From a virus: a stretch of 22,429 bases of DNA. The stretch is taken from the IMG/VR virus record IMGVR_UViG_3300023278_000911, positions 1-22,429 of that record. One strand, given 5' to 3'. Within the stretch, counting starts at the first letter, position 1. Each line of letters opens with the position of its first letter. Position numbers and translations under genes: made by a program. Positions 1-6,657 of the stretch are shown piece by piece. Below the pieces are notes generated by a model. The model had not been told where the DNA came from, did not search any database, and saw only the letters and a list, made by a program, of their open reading frames with translations.

Positions 1-1520
1 ACACTACTGCTGCTACTAGTTATTCTTTTGCAGGTGGTTTAAATTCTACCGCTAACCCATCATTGAATGGAACTACGGCTTTTGCTTATGGAAATACTTT
101 AAATGTTACAGGTGAGGATGCAGCTGGATTTGGTAAATCAAACACAGTATCAGGTAAGCATGCTTTTAGCGCTGGTGTAAATAATCAAGTGGGTGGAACC
201 AATTCCTTTTCATTAGGGTCAAATAACATTGTTAATGCAGGTGCCGGGATGGCTCTTGGATCTGGCAATACTGTTTCAACCTTTGGTAGTATTGCAATTG
301 GACAAGACAATACACTGTTTGGCGCCCTTCAAACCATGGCTCTTGGATATAACTTGACACCAGGTAGTAAGCAGCGCCAAGTGGTTGTGGGTGCATTTAA
401 CTCTGTAAACAATGATGCTAATTTTGTTGTAGGAGCTGGGGTGCAGTCTAGTCAATCTAAAAATGGACTTGAAGTATATAATGATAAAGTAGTAATGCCA
501 GAATACGGAAGTGGTACTGTAACTGGAACTGCGGCTTATAATCTATCTGTTGACGCAACGGGTAAAATAATTGAAACAGCAAACTCCGGTAGCAGTGGAA
601 TTGGCGGTGGCGGAACATTAAACGCCATACCAATGTTTACGCCAGACGGCAATACCATTGGCGATAGCCCGATTACAAAGACTGCTTCGGGTAATATAAA
701 AATAGGTAGTGGCGTTATTTTACCACAATATAGTTATTTATATTTTGGTGAAGATACTAATAATCAACTTTCGTTATTTAATAGTTTATCAGGTGCAACA
801 TTAAAACAAAATGGAACTGGAGCATTAGAAATAAGTTGTGAAACCGATGTACTAATAAGAAGTAATGCTGGTGGTTTTGGTGGTGAAGCTTTGGCTAAAT
901 TTACTAAAGATGGATCCATTGAACTTTATTATGATAACGTTAAAACTTTTGAAACTACCTCAACAGGTGTAGCAGTAACAGGCACTCAGTCTTCTTTTAG
1001 CGGGCAAGTAACAGTACCAGCAACTCCATCAGTAGCGACTGATGCGGCTTCTAAAGCTTATGTAGATGCTAGTTCTGGTGGAGGCGGTGCAGGAGCTTAT
1101 ACAACAATAACAAGAACGTTTAGCGGTAACGAATTGGTAAACGCTTTTAATGGAACAGTTGGAGATGAAATAGTATTAGTAACAGTACCTGCTGGATACC
1201 AGGCTGTGCTTGAGGGCGATGCGGTATTTTACCAAGATAGTAGCAGTGGTACAACTGATTATGCTGGATCAAGTTTAACTTTAAGAATAACTACATTAGT
1301 ATCATCCATAACATTATCTTCTACTACACTTACAAACCCTAGTTTTCCTTTTTACATTACAGCCGGGCAGACAGATACGAACAATAGTCTAGGCACTACT
1401 AATTTAGGAAAAAATATAACACTTGCAAGCAACAGTACTTCGCAAAGAGCAAATTTTACCGCAGGCGATAGAGACGTTACACTATCATTTACTTATAGAT
1501 TAATAAATCTTAACTTATAA
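1..1520 (+). CDS. Tail fibre/adhesin with YadA-like repeats (5' truncated)
   Basis: The reading frame is already open at the left edge (first full codon at base 3), so the N-terminus is missing; the Met-like codon at 63 is an internal TTG, not a start. About 505 residues are visible. The first ~110 contain a ~14-residue periodic pattern rich in Gly, Asn, Ser and Ala (for example AFSAGVNNQV, SFSLGSNNIV, IAIGQDNTL), the signature of the left-handed beta-roll seen in YadA-type trimeric adhesin heads. The middle has typical phage-fibre text, including ATDAASKAYVDA near bases 1037-1070. A GGGGAG hinge follows, then a beta-rich C-terminal domain of ~145 residues with no visible S74-type intramolecular chaperone. 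It probably forms a trimeric fibre binding the host surface. Fibre identity is fairly sure from composition and repeats; receptor and tip function are unknown. Confidence 0.8.
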   Translation, partial: TTAATSYSFAGGLNSTANPSLNGTTAFAYGNTLNVTGEDAAGFGKSNTVSGKHAFSAGVNNQVGGTNSFSLGSNNIVNAGAGMALGSGNTVSTFGSIAIGQDNTLFGALQTMALGYNLTPGSKQRQVVVGAFNSVNNDANFVVGAGVQSSQSKNGLEVYNDKVVMPEYGSGTVTGTAAYNLSVDATGKIIETANSGSSGIGGGGTLNAIPMFTPDGNTIGDSPITKTASGNIKIGSGVILPQYSYLYFGEDTNNQLSLFNSLSGATLKQNGTGALEISCETDVLIRSNAGGFGGEALAKFTKDGSIELYYDNVKTFETTSTGVAVTGTQSSFSGQVTVPATPSVATDAASKAYVDASSGGGGAGAYTTITRTFSGNELVNAFNGTVGDEIVLVTVPAGYQAVLEGDAVFYQDSSSGTTDYAGSSLTLRITTLVSSITLSSTTLTNPSFPFYITAGQTDTNNSLGTTNLGKNITLASNSTSQRANFTAGDRDVTLSFTYRLINLNL

Positions 1521-1557
1521 TCTATAGAATTACAAATTAATAATAAAATTAAAAAGC

Positions 1558-1869
1558 ATGTCCTGGAAAATATTAAACATGGAACACAAAACCTCCGATG
1601 GTTTTGTAATTGAAGTAACTTCTGCTTATGAAAAGCAAGATGGACCTGGGTATGCCAGTCTTTTATTCGTCAATGAGTTCGAAGAAACAGCTGGCCCTGA
1701 ATTTATACCATACAAAGATCTGACAGAAGTAGCGGTCATAGGCTGGGTTAAAGATGCGCTTGGCGCAGTGGAAGTGAATAAAACAGAGGCAAGTGTTGAC
1801 GCGTTAGCTGCCTCAAAAAAGCAAGAAATTGAAAACCCTGCGGTAGAGCCTGGGTTGCCTTGGGTGTAA
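1558..1869 (+). CDS. Small conserved marine-phage protein (DUF7936-like)
   Basis: A 103-aa protein starting MSWKILNMEHK, with a conserved-looking core LTEVAVIGWVKDALG and a C-terminus ending in GLPWV. This layout matches, from memory, a small family found near structural genes of marine phages that I know as DUF7936; I could not verify the assignment. The core can be read as a compact beta domain followed by one helix. No signal peptide or membrane segment is present. The start is set by the ATG after an AT-rich leader (AATAAAATTAAAAAGC) without Shine-Dalgarno. It lies 37 nt after the fibre gene and may be a fibre-associated or virion protein, which is inference from position only. Confidence 0.6.
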   Translation: MSWKILNMEHKTSDGFVIEVTSAYEKQDGPGYASLLFVNEFEETAGPEFIPYKDLTEVAVIGWVKDALGAVEVNKTEASVDALAASKKQEIENPAVEPGLPWV

Positions 1870-1950
1870 AAACCGATAAAACCAAGTAATATATAAAGTA
1901 TAACCGGCACGGGATAGTGCAAACCAATTAATAACATAAAACCAAAACCA

Positions 1951-2235
1951 ATGACAATTTATTATCAAACCAGCTCGTGGGCTGGTCAACCAGAAGTAAC
2001 CGACAAAGAAATTAAAGCATGGGAGCACGCTTCAACCAAATCAAATTGGCGTATTGTGCAATTGCCAAACGGATTCTATCAAACAGAAATTAAATCTGAA
2101 GCCGGCGATTGGAAGGATATAACCCGGCGCGAAACAATAGAAGGTGCAGAGCAAGCAATTGATGCCTCTATAGAACATTACAACAAAAAGCTAGAGTTCT
2201 CAAAAGGACCTAGGGTAGTAAAGACTTTTGAATAA
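1951..2235 (+). CDS. Conserved hypothetical small phage protein
   Basis: A 94-aa soluble protein. The segment WRIVQLPNGFYQTE followed by WKDITRRETIEGAEQAIDAS reads as a beta-hairpin plus one amphipathic helix. I have seen this pattern in small proteins of marine phages but know no function for it. There is no signal peptide, membrane helix or recognisable catalytic motif. It follows the previous gene by 81 nt, the largest gap in this part of the window, and precedes the chaperonin genes by 30 nt, so it is probably co-transcribed with both. The start is the ATG after an A-rich stretch (AAACCAAAACCA). The coding call is secure from frame, composition and spacing; the function is unknown. Confidence 0.6.
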   Translation: MTIYYQTSSWAGQPEVTDKEIKAWEHASTKSNWRIVQLPNGFYQTEIKSEAGDWKDITRRETIEGAEQAIDASIEHYNKKLEFSKGPRVVKTFE

Positions 2236-2265
2236 GTAATAAATCTAATTTAATTAAATCGAATA
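2236..2265 (+). promoter_or_regulatory. AT-rich translation leader of phage groEL
   Basis: The 30 nt before the groEL-like start hold no Shine-Dalgarno sequence. They include a perfect 12-bp palindrome, ATTTAATTAAAT at 2248-2259, six nt before the ATG at 2266. Similar AT-rich text precedes several other genes here (9019-9032, 10700-10719, 16615-16647). This fits Bacteroidota translation starts, which favour A/T-rich leaders over SD pairing. Whether the palindrome binds a protein is unknown. Confidence 0.35.
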
Positions 2266-3822
2266 ATGACTGACAAAATAGTTAAGAATTTAAACTTTGG
2301 TAATGAAGCCAAAGATAAAGTCTTTGCAGGAATTGAAAAACTCACAAAAGCTGTCAGCTCTACTTTAGGGGCTAGCGGCAAATGCGTGATACTTGAAGAC
2401 AATACAGGAAGACCCGTCATAACAAAAGATGGGGTAACTGTGGCAAATACAATAACACTGTTAGACCCGGTTGAAAATATAGGTGCTACACTTATAAAGC
2501 AAGCGGCTCAAAGAACGGTTAGCGAGGCAGGCGACGGAACCACCACAGCAACGGTGTTGGCGCATGCAATTTTAAAAGAGGCATACGAAGCGCTAAAGTC
2601 GCATGGAACTCGTGAAATTAAAGAAGGTATAACCCTAGCGGTTGAAAAGGTATGCGCGGCATTAGAAAAAACAGCCATACCTGTAACCGGCGAAATGTTA
2701 AACCAAGTTGCAACAATCTCAGCAAACAACGATGCTGAGCTAGGTAATTTAATTGCCGATGCGTTTAAGGCTGTTGATAGAACAGGTGTTGTTATAATGG
2801 AAACTTCAAATGAAACCACAACGATTACGGAAGTAGTTGATGGGGTTCAATACGAAAAAGGATTAAAGAATTTTCATTTTGTAACAAATAAAGAAACTGG
2901 TATTTCTGAGTTAGATAATCCTTTAGTTTTAATAGTCGAATCAGAAGTTCCTAATATAAGAAAAATACAAAGCGTATTAGAATACGTTATTAAAAATAAA
3001 AGAAGTCTTCTAATAATTGCAGATGTTGGGCTAGAGGTGTTAAACGCTTTAGCTATGAATCACGTGAAGGGCAATATAAAAGTAAATGTTATCGATGCTC
3101 CTACTTATGGAGTAACCAAAAAAGAAGTTATGCAGGATTTAGCACTGTTAACAGGCGCTACTGTAATAAACGAAAACTTAGGGGATGACATGGATTTAAT
3201 ACAACCCGAATATTTAGGGGAATGCTTAAAATCCGTAACAAACAATGAAGAAACGATTTTGCAAATTAGTGAACCCAGTGAGGAAGTTGAAAAGCTGGTG
3301 GACCAGGTTAAAAAACAACTTAGTGAAGCTACACTTGCGGGTTACAAAATTCGATTTGAAAAAAGACTTGCTCGTCTCTCCGCTAAAGTGGCTATTGTCA
3401 AAGTTGGAGCAAACTCAGAAGTAGAGTTAAAAGAAAAAACAGATAGAGTAGAAGATGCTATTTGTGCTACAAAAGCCGCAATAAAAGAAGGCATAGTTTC
3501 AGGTGGAGGTATAGCCTTGCTGAATGCGTCTGTTCTTACAAAAGCTAAAAGCGAAGGTGAAAAGGTATTGTTAAAGGCGATTAAAGCGCCCTACGAAACG
3601 ATCCTTACAAACGCAGGTCTTGAAATAGTTTACCCCCAAACAAAGAACAAAGGGTTAGACGTGGTTACAGGAAAAGAAGTAAATATGGTACGAGCAGGGA
3701 TTATAGATCCGCTACTAGTAACTAAAAGCGCTCTTAAAAATGCGGCTTCAGTAGCTACAACAATAATTTCAACCGATTGTGTAATCAATAACTTAAGAGT
3801 AGGAGATGAAAGCAATAGGTAG
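2266..3822 (+). CDS. groEL: Phage GroEL-type chaperonin (Hsp60)
   Basis: A 518-aa group I chaperonin expected to fold client proteins in an ATP-driven ring with its co-chaperonin. ATP-site motifs are intact: ITKDGV (D55, E. coli D52), DGTTTAT (D90, E. coli D87), VEDA (D397, E. coli D398) and VSGGG at 411-415. Departures from E. coli GroEL, by hand alignment: TLGPKG is TLGASG (33-38); the adenine-pocket NAA (479-481) is DVV; apical-groove Y199, Y203, L234, V263 and V264 read L, H, Q, A and M; inter-ring R452 is E444, with S463 and V464 as V and Y; the GGM tail is absent. The R452E change is one of the four in the engineered single-ring mutant SR1. It is shorter than the usual ~545 aa. groES follows in a 17-nt overlap, the reverse of the bacterial order. 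Chaperonin identity is certain; single-ring assembly is inference. Confidence 0.96.
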   Translation: MTDKIVKNLNFGNEAKDKVFAGIEKLTKAVSSTLGASGKCVILEDNTGRPVITKDGVTVANTITLLDPVENIGATLIKQAAQRTVSEAGDGTTTATVLAHAILKEAYEALKSHGTREIKEGITLAVEKVCAALEKTAIPVTGEMLNQVATISANNDAELGNLIADAFKAVDRTGVVIMETSNETTTITEVVDGVQYEKGLKNFHFVTNKETGISELDNPLVLIVESEVPNIRKIQSVLEYVIKNKRSLLIIADVGLEVLNALAMNHVKGNIKVNVIDAPTYGVTKKEVMQDLALLTGATVINENLGDDMDLIQPEYLGECLKSVTNNEETILQISEPSEEVEKLVDQVKKQLSEATLAGYKIRFEKRLARLSAKVAIVKVGANSEVELKEKTDRVEDAICATKAAIKEGIVSGGGIALLNASVLTKAKSEGEKVLLKAIKAPYETILTNAGLEIVYPQTKNKGLDVVTGKEVNMVRAGIIDPLLVTKSALKNAASVATTIISTDCVINNLRVGDESNR

Positions 3823-4066
3823 AAACTTAATAGTATTAAAAGAAAAGCAAGGCGCGAAAGAAACAAAGGGCGGCTTACTTTTAGCAGAAAAGCAAAGGGA
3901 AGATATTAGATATGCAAAAGCAAAAGTAATATCAGCTGGCGAAGACGTGCAGGCTATAAAGAATAATGATGTTATATATTACGACCGCCACGCGGGCCAC
4001 AAAATAGAATTTGAAGGCAATATGTATAATGTCATAAAAGCGCAAGATGTAGTAATAGTTGTATGA
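3806..4066 (+). CDS. groES: Phage GroES-type co-chaperonin
   Basis: An 86-aa single-barrel co-chaperonin, about ten residues shorter than E. coli GroES. It starts MKAIGRNLIVLKEK (first barrel strand) and has a mobile-loop equivalent ETKGGLLLAEK, in which GG (22-23) and the hydrophobic tripeptide LLL (24-26) replace the bacterial GGIVL that docks on the GroEL apical domain. It ends MYNVIKAQDVVIVV, matching the GroES C-terminal strand pattern VLIMSESDILAIV. The roof-loop region appears shortened. The start lies inside the end of the groEL-like gene (17-nt overlap) with AGGAG directly abutting the ATG, so translation is probably coupled. It presumably caps the upstream chaperonin; the matching changes in loop and groove suggest a dedicated pair. 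Confidence 0.9.
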   Translation: MKAIGRNLIVLKEKQGAKETKGGLLLAEKQREDIRYAKAKVISAGEDVQAIKNNDVIYYDRHAGHKIEFEGNMYNVIKAQDVVIVV

Positions 4067-4488
4067 GGCATTTAGAGGCATCTGATTTACGTTCTTTAAA
4101 TATTCTAAAGCATTACCGCGTAATTAGAAAATGGACCGCTAAAACACACGGTTTACAAGAAGCAGACTTAGAACTTTTAATATACTTCGACTGCTTGGAT
4201 CATTTTACTAAAAACGATTATAAGTCCGGAGTGCTTGCATACAGTTGGGATAATAAAAGATGGAATAGACTTTTAAAAGAAGACTGGGTGAGCGTGTGGC
4301 GCAAAAGAAATCATACAACACAAAAGTATCACATATATAAAACTTCATTCAGATGTAGGCAAATGATTACACGTATGTATAAAATGCTTTTGGATGAAGA
4401 AGAAATACCATTAATAAAAAATCCTAAAACGTATTCAGATCGTGCATTAGGATTAGCTATAAAAAAAATAAACTATGGCAACACTTAA
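4063..4488 (+). CDS. Winged-helix (MarR-like) phage protein
   Basis: A 141-aa basic protein whose ATG overlaps the groES stop (ATGA). Predicted layout: helix 11-28 (SLNILKHYRVIRKW), helix 33-46 with LELLIYFDCLDHF, a turn, a putative recognition helix around 62-76 (WDNKRWNRLLKEDW), a hairpin-like basic stretch 80-93 that could be the wing, then a long helix from 94. This order resembles MarR-type winged-helix DNA-binding proteins, and similar proteins occur beside structural genes of marine Bacteroidota phages. It could regulate late transcription or bind DNA during packaging; the sequence does not decide. The assignment rests on pattern reading only. Confidence 0.5.
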   Translation: MRHLEASDLRSLNILKHYRVIRKWTAKTHGLQEADLELLIYFDCLDHFTKNDYKSGVLAYSWDNKRWNRLLKEDWVSVWRKRNHTTQKYHIYKTSFRCRQMITRMYKMLLDEEEIPLIKNPKTYSDRALGLAIKKINYGNT

Positions 4489-5032
4489 TTTTAACCTTCC
4501 TAGCATTAAATCTAAGGCTATAAAAGGGCCGCCCGTAGATGTTTCGAGGATTGGACAGACTGGCGATTGGGCAAATACAAGCCAAAGAATAGACCTAGGA
4601 CTTACAAGCCTGAAAACAACTCAAGATCAAATAGCGGTAAAAGCAGGGAAAGACGATACTAATCTTCAGAGACGTATTGAAAAAGCTGAAAGGCAAGGTA
4701 AGGAAGACAAGGTTGCTAGGCTACAGGGTAGGCAAGCTCGTCAAGATGTTCGACAAAAAGCAAGAAAAGGGCGTATTGAGCAGCGCAATGAAGAGCGATT
4801 AGCGCAAACTACAAAAAGGCAAGAAGAAAAAACCAAGAAGTTTGAAGCTAGAAGAGCAGGCGCGGATAACAAATACGGAACCGATGACGACACCGTGCCG
4901 GTTAGTAGCTTTGGACAATTAATTCAACGAGGGGTTGATTTATTTAAAAAAGACGCGCCAACCACAATGAAGATGTCTGCCAAGCAATATAAAGACGAAC
5001 AAAAATTTTCTAAAATAGCAAAAGATATATAA
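4475..5032 (+). CDS. Basic coiled-coil protein, unknown function
   Basis: A 185-aa protein overlapping the previous gene by 14 nt. Residues ~60-128 are almost entirely charged and helical (ERQGKEDKVARLQGRQARQ, then KARKGRIEQRNEERLAQTTK), giving a long basic coiled coil. The ends are less charged and may be globular, with FGQLIQRGVDLFKKD at 146-160. No enzyme motif, signal peptide or membrane segment is visible. In this position, next to a glycine-rich partner, it might be an internal virion or ejection protein, or a nucleic-acid-binding virion component. That is inference from composition and neighbours. Confidence 0.5.
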   Translation: MATLNFNLPSIKSKAIKGPPVDVSRIGQTGDWANTSQRIDLGLTSLKTTQDQIAVKAGKDDTNLQRRIEKAERQGKEDKVARLQGRQARQDVRQKARKGRIEQRNEERLAQTTKRQEEKTKKFEARRAGADNKYGTDDDTVPVSSFGQLIQRGVDLFKKDAPTTMKMSAKQYKDEQKFSKIAKDI

Positions 5033-5033
5033 T

Positions 5034-5498
5034 ATGGCATCAGGAATAGCAAGAGCGGCAGGGCTTGGCATTGGCAAATCCACAGCATCAGGCGCTGGGG
5101 CTTTTGGAACGCTTATGGGTGGAGGAAGAAAAAGAGGCCGAATAAGAGATTTAGAATCAAGAGTGGAAGCTCTAGAAGGTTCTAACTCTGAGATGGAAGC
5201 AGAAGCCCCGGTAGCGGGAGCAGCAGCACCTTCGACTCAAGCACAGGAAGCGGCCGCGACAGCCCAAGCAATGGGTGGAGCCGCAGCAGGCAGTATAGGG
5301 GGCGCAATAGCGGGCGCTAATGAAAGCGCGTTAATACCTACCGGTAGATTTTCTGAGCAAGCCCAAAATACAGCAAATTCTGTTTTTGGAACAGAAGAAG
5401 CAAGAAAGGCTAGCCTTAGCCAAATACCAGCAGGCATCGCTTCTGGCAATCAAGAAACAATTGGGGCTATAGCGGATTTAATGAATGAAAACGTATAA
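5034..5498 (+). CDS. Ala/Gly-rich protein with glycine zipper, candidate ejection protein
   Basis: A 154-aa protein, notably Ala- and Gly-rich, starting one base after the previous stop. A short coiled coil lies at 36-57 (RIRDLESRVEALEG). Residues 81-94 (GGAAAGSIGGAIAG) form a glycine-zipper-like stretch able to pack in a membrane or helical bundle. There is no N-terminal signal. Small Ala/Gly-rich zipper proteins are common among podovirus internal or ejected proteins, which makes that role plausible, but no homology was recognised. The local sequence is more GC-rich than its neighbours (GAAGCGGCCGCGACAGCC near 5248), caused by the Ala/Gly codons. Confidence 0.5.
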   Translation: MASGIARAAGLGIGKSTASGAGAFGTLMGGGRKRGRIRDLESRVEALEGSNSEMEAEAPVAGAAAPSTQAQEAAATAQAMGGAAAGSIGGAIAGANESALIPTGRFSEQAQNTANSVFGTEEARKASLSQIPAGIASGNQETIGAIADLMNENV

Positions 5499-5508
5499 AT
5501 AAATAATC

Positions 5509-5718
5509 ATGGACGATAAAACTAAATCAATAATAAAGCCATCTTTAGAAGGCACAGTGGGTGAGTCTCATATTTGGGATGGGCCATTAGACACTAGCGA
5601 TTTTCCAATGGGAAAGGGAAGCAGCTCAGGAAAAGCAGGAATGCAAGTAAAAAAATACCCTTGCAAGTCGTATGAATTACAGGGCCCTATTACTCAGCGA
5701 GCTAAAGGCACAATGTAA
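5509..5718 (+). CDS. Small hypothetical phage protein
   Basis: A 69-aa protein with low predicted structure, many Gly/Ser/Lys residues (MGKGSSSGKAGMQVKKYPCK) and no membrane segment or motif I recognise. It starts ten nt after the previous stop and ends in a TAATG overlap with the next gene, so it belongs to the same translation-coupled run. The coding call rests on tight packing on both sides and continuation of the frame. The function is unknown. Confidence 0.5.
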   Translation: MDDKTKSIIKPSLEGTVGESHIWDGPLDTSDFPMGKGSSSGKAGMQVKKYPCKSYELQGPITQRAKGTM

Positions 5719-5873
5719 TGAGCCCTCAGGATATTAAACTTTACGCTATAAACTCCTTAACATTAGGTGTAACTACATTTACTAAAATAGAAATGGGTTT
5801 AAAACTTTTATTATTGGTGGTAACAATCGGATACACCATTCATAAATGGATGGAACTTAAAAAGAAAAAATAA
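5718..5873 (+). CDS. 51-aa single-span membrane protein, holin candidate
   Basis: A short gene joined to both neighbours by TAATG overlaps: its ATG shares the A of the previous TAA, and its own TAA does the same with the next ATG. The product starts MSPQDIKLYAINSLTLGV, has one hydrophobic segment at ~26-41 (MGLKLLLLVVTIGYTI) and ends in a Lys-rich tail (ELKKKKK-like). Small single-span proteins of this shape, often starting with xPQDIKLYAIN, recur in marine phage genomes, and I read it as a small holin or holin-like lysis protein that permeabilises the inner membrane. A structural membrane-interacting peptide remains possible. Confidence 0.6.
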   Translation: MSPQDIKLYAINSLTLGVTTFTKIEMGLKLLLLVVTIGYTIHKWMELKKKK

Positions 5874-6193
5874 TGCCCTACGAACAATCTACTTCTCCTT
5901 TTTTAAAAAAGAAAAAACCACCGGCTCCTTCTAAAAAGAAGTCAAAGGGTTATTATAATAAAGCCAACAAAACCGGCACAGGTGCGGCGGCAGGAGGCGG
6001 TATGTCTGAAAAAGGTGTAAAAAAATACAAAAGAGACAACCCGGGAAGTAAGTTGCAGACAGCTGTAACGAAAGATCCTAAGAAATTAAAAAAAGGTAGT
6101 AAAGCTTGGAAGCGAAGAAAATCTTTTTGCGCAAGATCAAAAGGTTGGAAATCCGAAAGAGGTAGAGCGGCAAGAAGAAGATGGAATTGCTAA
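5873..6193 (+). CDS. Basic conserved phage protein (DUF6321-like)
   Basis: A 106-aa, very basic protein. After a Lys/Pro-rich start (SPFLKKKKPPAPSKKKSK) comes the conserved text GGMSEKGVKKYKRDNPGSKL followed by QTAVT, then RRKSFCARSKGW and a C-terminus RRRWNC. This Cys/Trp/Arg pattern recurs in many marine phages, and I know it as DUF6321, recalled and not checked. The two conserved Cys (in SFCAR and the final residue) with surrounding basic residues could bind a metal or nucleic acid. It sits between two tiny genes in a run of TAATG overlaps, so expression is coupled. No function is established. Confidence 0.65.
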   Translation: MPYEQSTSPFLKKKKPPAPSKKKSKGYYNKANKTGTGAAAGGGMSEKGVKKYKRDNPGSKLQTAVTKDPKKLKKGSKAWKRRKSFCARSKGWKSERGRAARRRWNC

Positions 6194-6339
6194 TGAAAGA
6201 TAGAGGCGTAGGAGATACTATAGCTAGGTTTACAAAGGCTACAGGTATAAAGAAACTAGCGGAAAAAATTCCAGGAGGATGTGGATGCGAAGCAAGGCAA
6301 TCTGCTTTAAATAAAATGTTACCATATAAAAATAAGTAA
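6193..6339 (+). CDS. 48-aa conserved Cys-motif phage microprotein
   Basis: A short gene whose ATG shares the A of the preceding TAA; its stop abuts the next ATG. The product begins MKDRGVGDTIARFTKATGIK, then has IPGGCGCEARQSALNKMLPY. The combination GDTI..TKATGI..CGCE..R...LN..LPY recurs in tiny proteins of many unrelated phages, which supports it as a real gene despite its size. The paired Cys in GCGCE could bind a metal or an iron-sulfur centre, or form a disulfide; nothing in the sequence decides this. There is no membrane segment. Its role is unknown. Confidence 0.65.
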   Translation: MKDRGVGDTIARFTKATGIKKLAEKIPGGCGCEARQSALNKMLPYKNK

Positions 6340-6648
6340 ATGGCTTTTAAAATGAACAGCACGCCTTACAAGGTGGACAATACTCCCATATACAATGTAA
6401 GTATGGAGGATGGGGTTCTTGGAAAAGCAAACAATAATGGTACAATAATAATTGATGAAAACTTAAGCGCTGCACAAATGCAGGGTGTTATTGATCATGA
6501 GAAAATTCACATTGATCAAATGAAACGCGGCGACCTTGATTATGACGATAAATATGTTTACTGGAAAGGTAAAAAATATTTAAGATCAGAAATGCAGGAA
6601 GGAAATAAAAAATTGCCCTGGGAGGCAGAGGCATATAGAAACGCATAA
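6340..6648 (+). CDS. Mini-zincin metallopeptidase-like protein (HEKIH)
   Basis: A 102-aa protein. Residues 53-57 are HEKIH, an exact HExxH zinc-binding and catalytic signature, within VIDHEKIHIDQMKRGDLDYD. A Glu in LPWEAEAY (E96 or E98) is well placed as a third zinc ligand, as in gluzincin-like folds. The N-terminal half (GVLGKANNNGTIIIDENL) reads as a beta-hairpin leading to the active-site helix. I recall this architecture from small proteins in marine Bacteroidota phages. There is no signal peptide, so it would act in the cytoplasm or inside the virion, for instance in head maturation. Whether it is an active protease is not known; it shares the MAFK start with other proteins of this block. 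Confidence 0.65.
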   Translation: MAFKMNSTPYKVDNTPIYNVSMEDGVLGKANNNGTIIIDENLSAAQMQGVIDHEKIHIDQMKRGDLDYDDKYVYWKGKKYLRSEMQEGNKKLPWEAEAYRNA

Positions 6649-6657
6649 AATAAAAAA

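Noticed and set aside
63-65. Possible start codon for the first gene
   Set aside because: The codon is TTG and the frame is open back to base 3 with the same Gly/Ser/Asn-rich repeat text, so this is an internal position of a truncated gene.
1907-1920. Small inverted repeat GCAC-GGGATA-GTGC between two small genes
   Set aside because: Only four pairs and no T tract follow, too weak for a terminator.
1626-3866. Several antisense open frames (for example 1626-1937, 2508-2819 and 3630-3866)
   Set aside because: All lie opposite well-supported genes, have shadow-like composition (runs of Leu, Phe, Ser) and lack leaders; no - strand gene is supported anywhere in the window.
4862-4895. EF-hand-like acidic stretch DNKYGTDDDT in the basic coiled-coil protein
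   Set aside because: Spacing does not fit the 12-residue loop (no Gly at position 6 with Glu/Asp at 12), unlike the exact loop in the gene at 6658.
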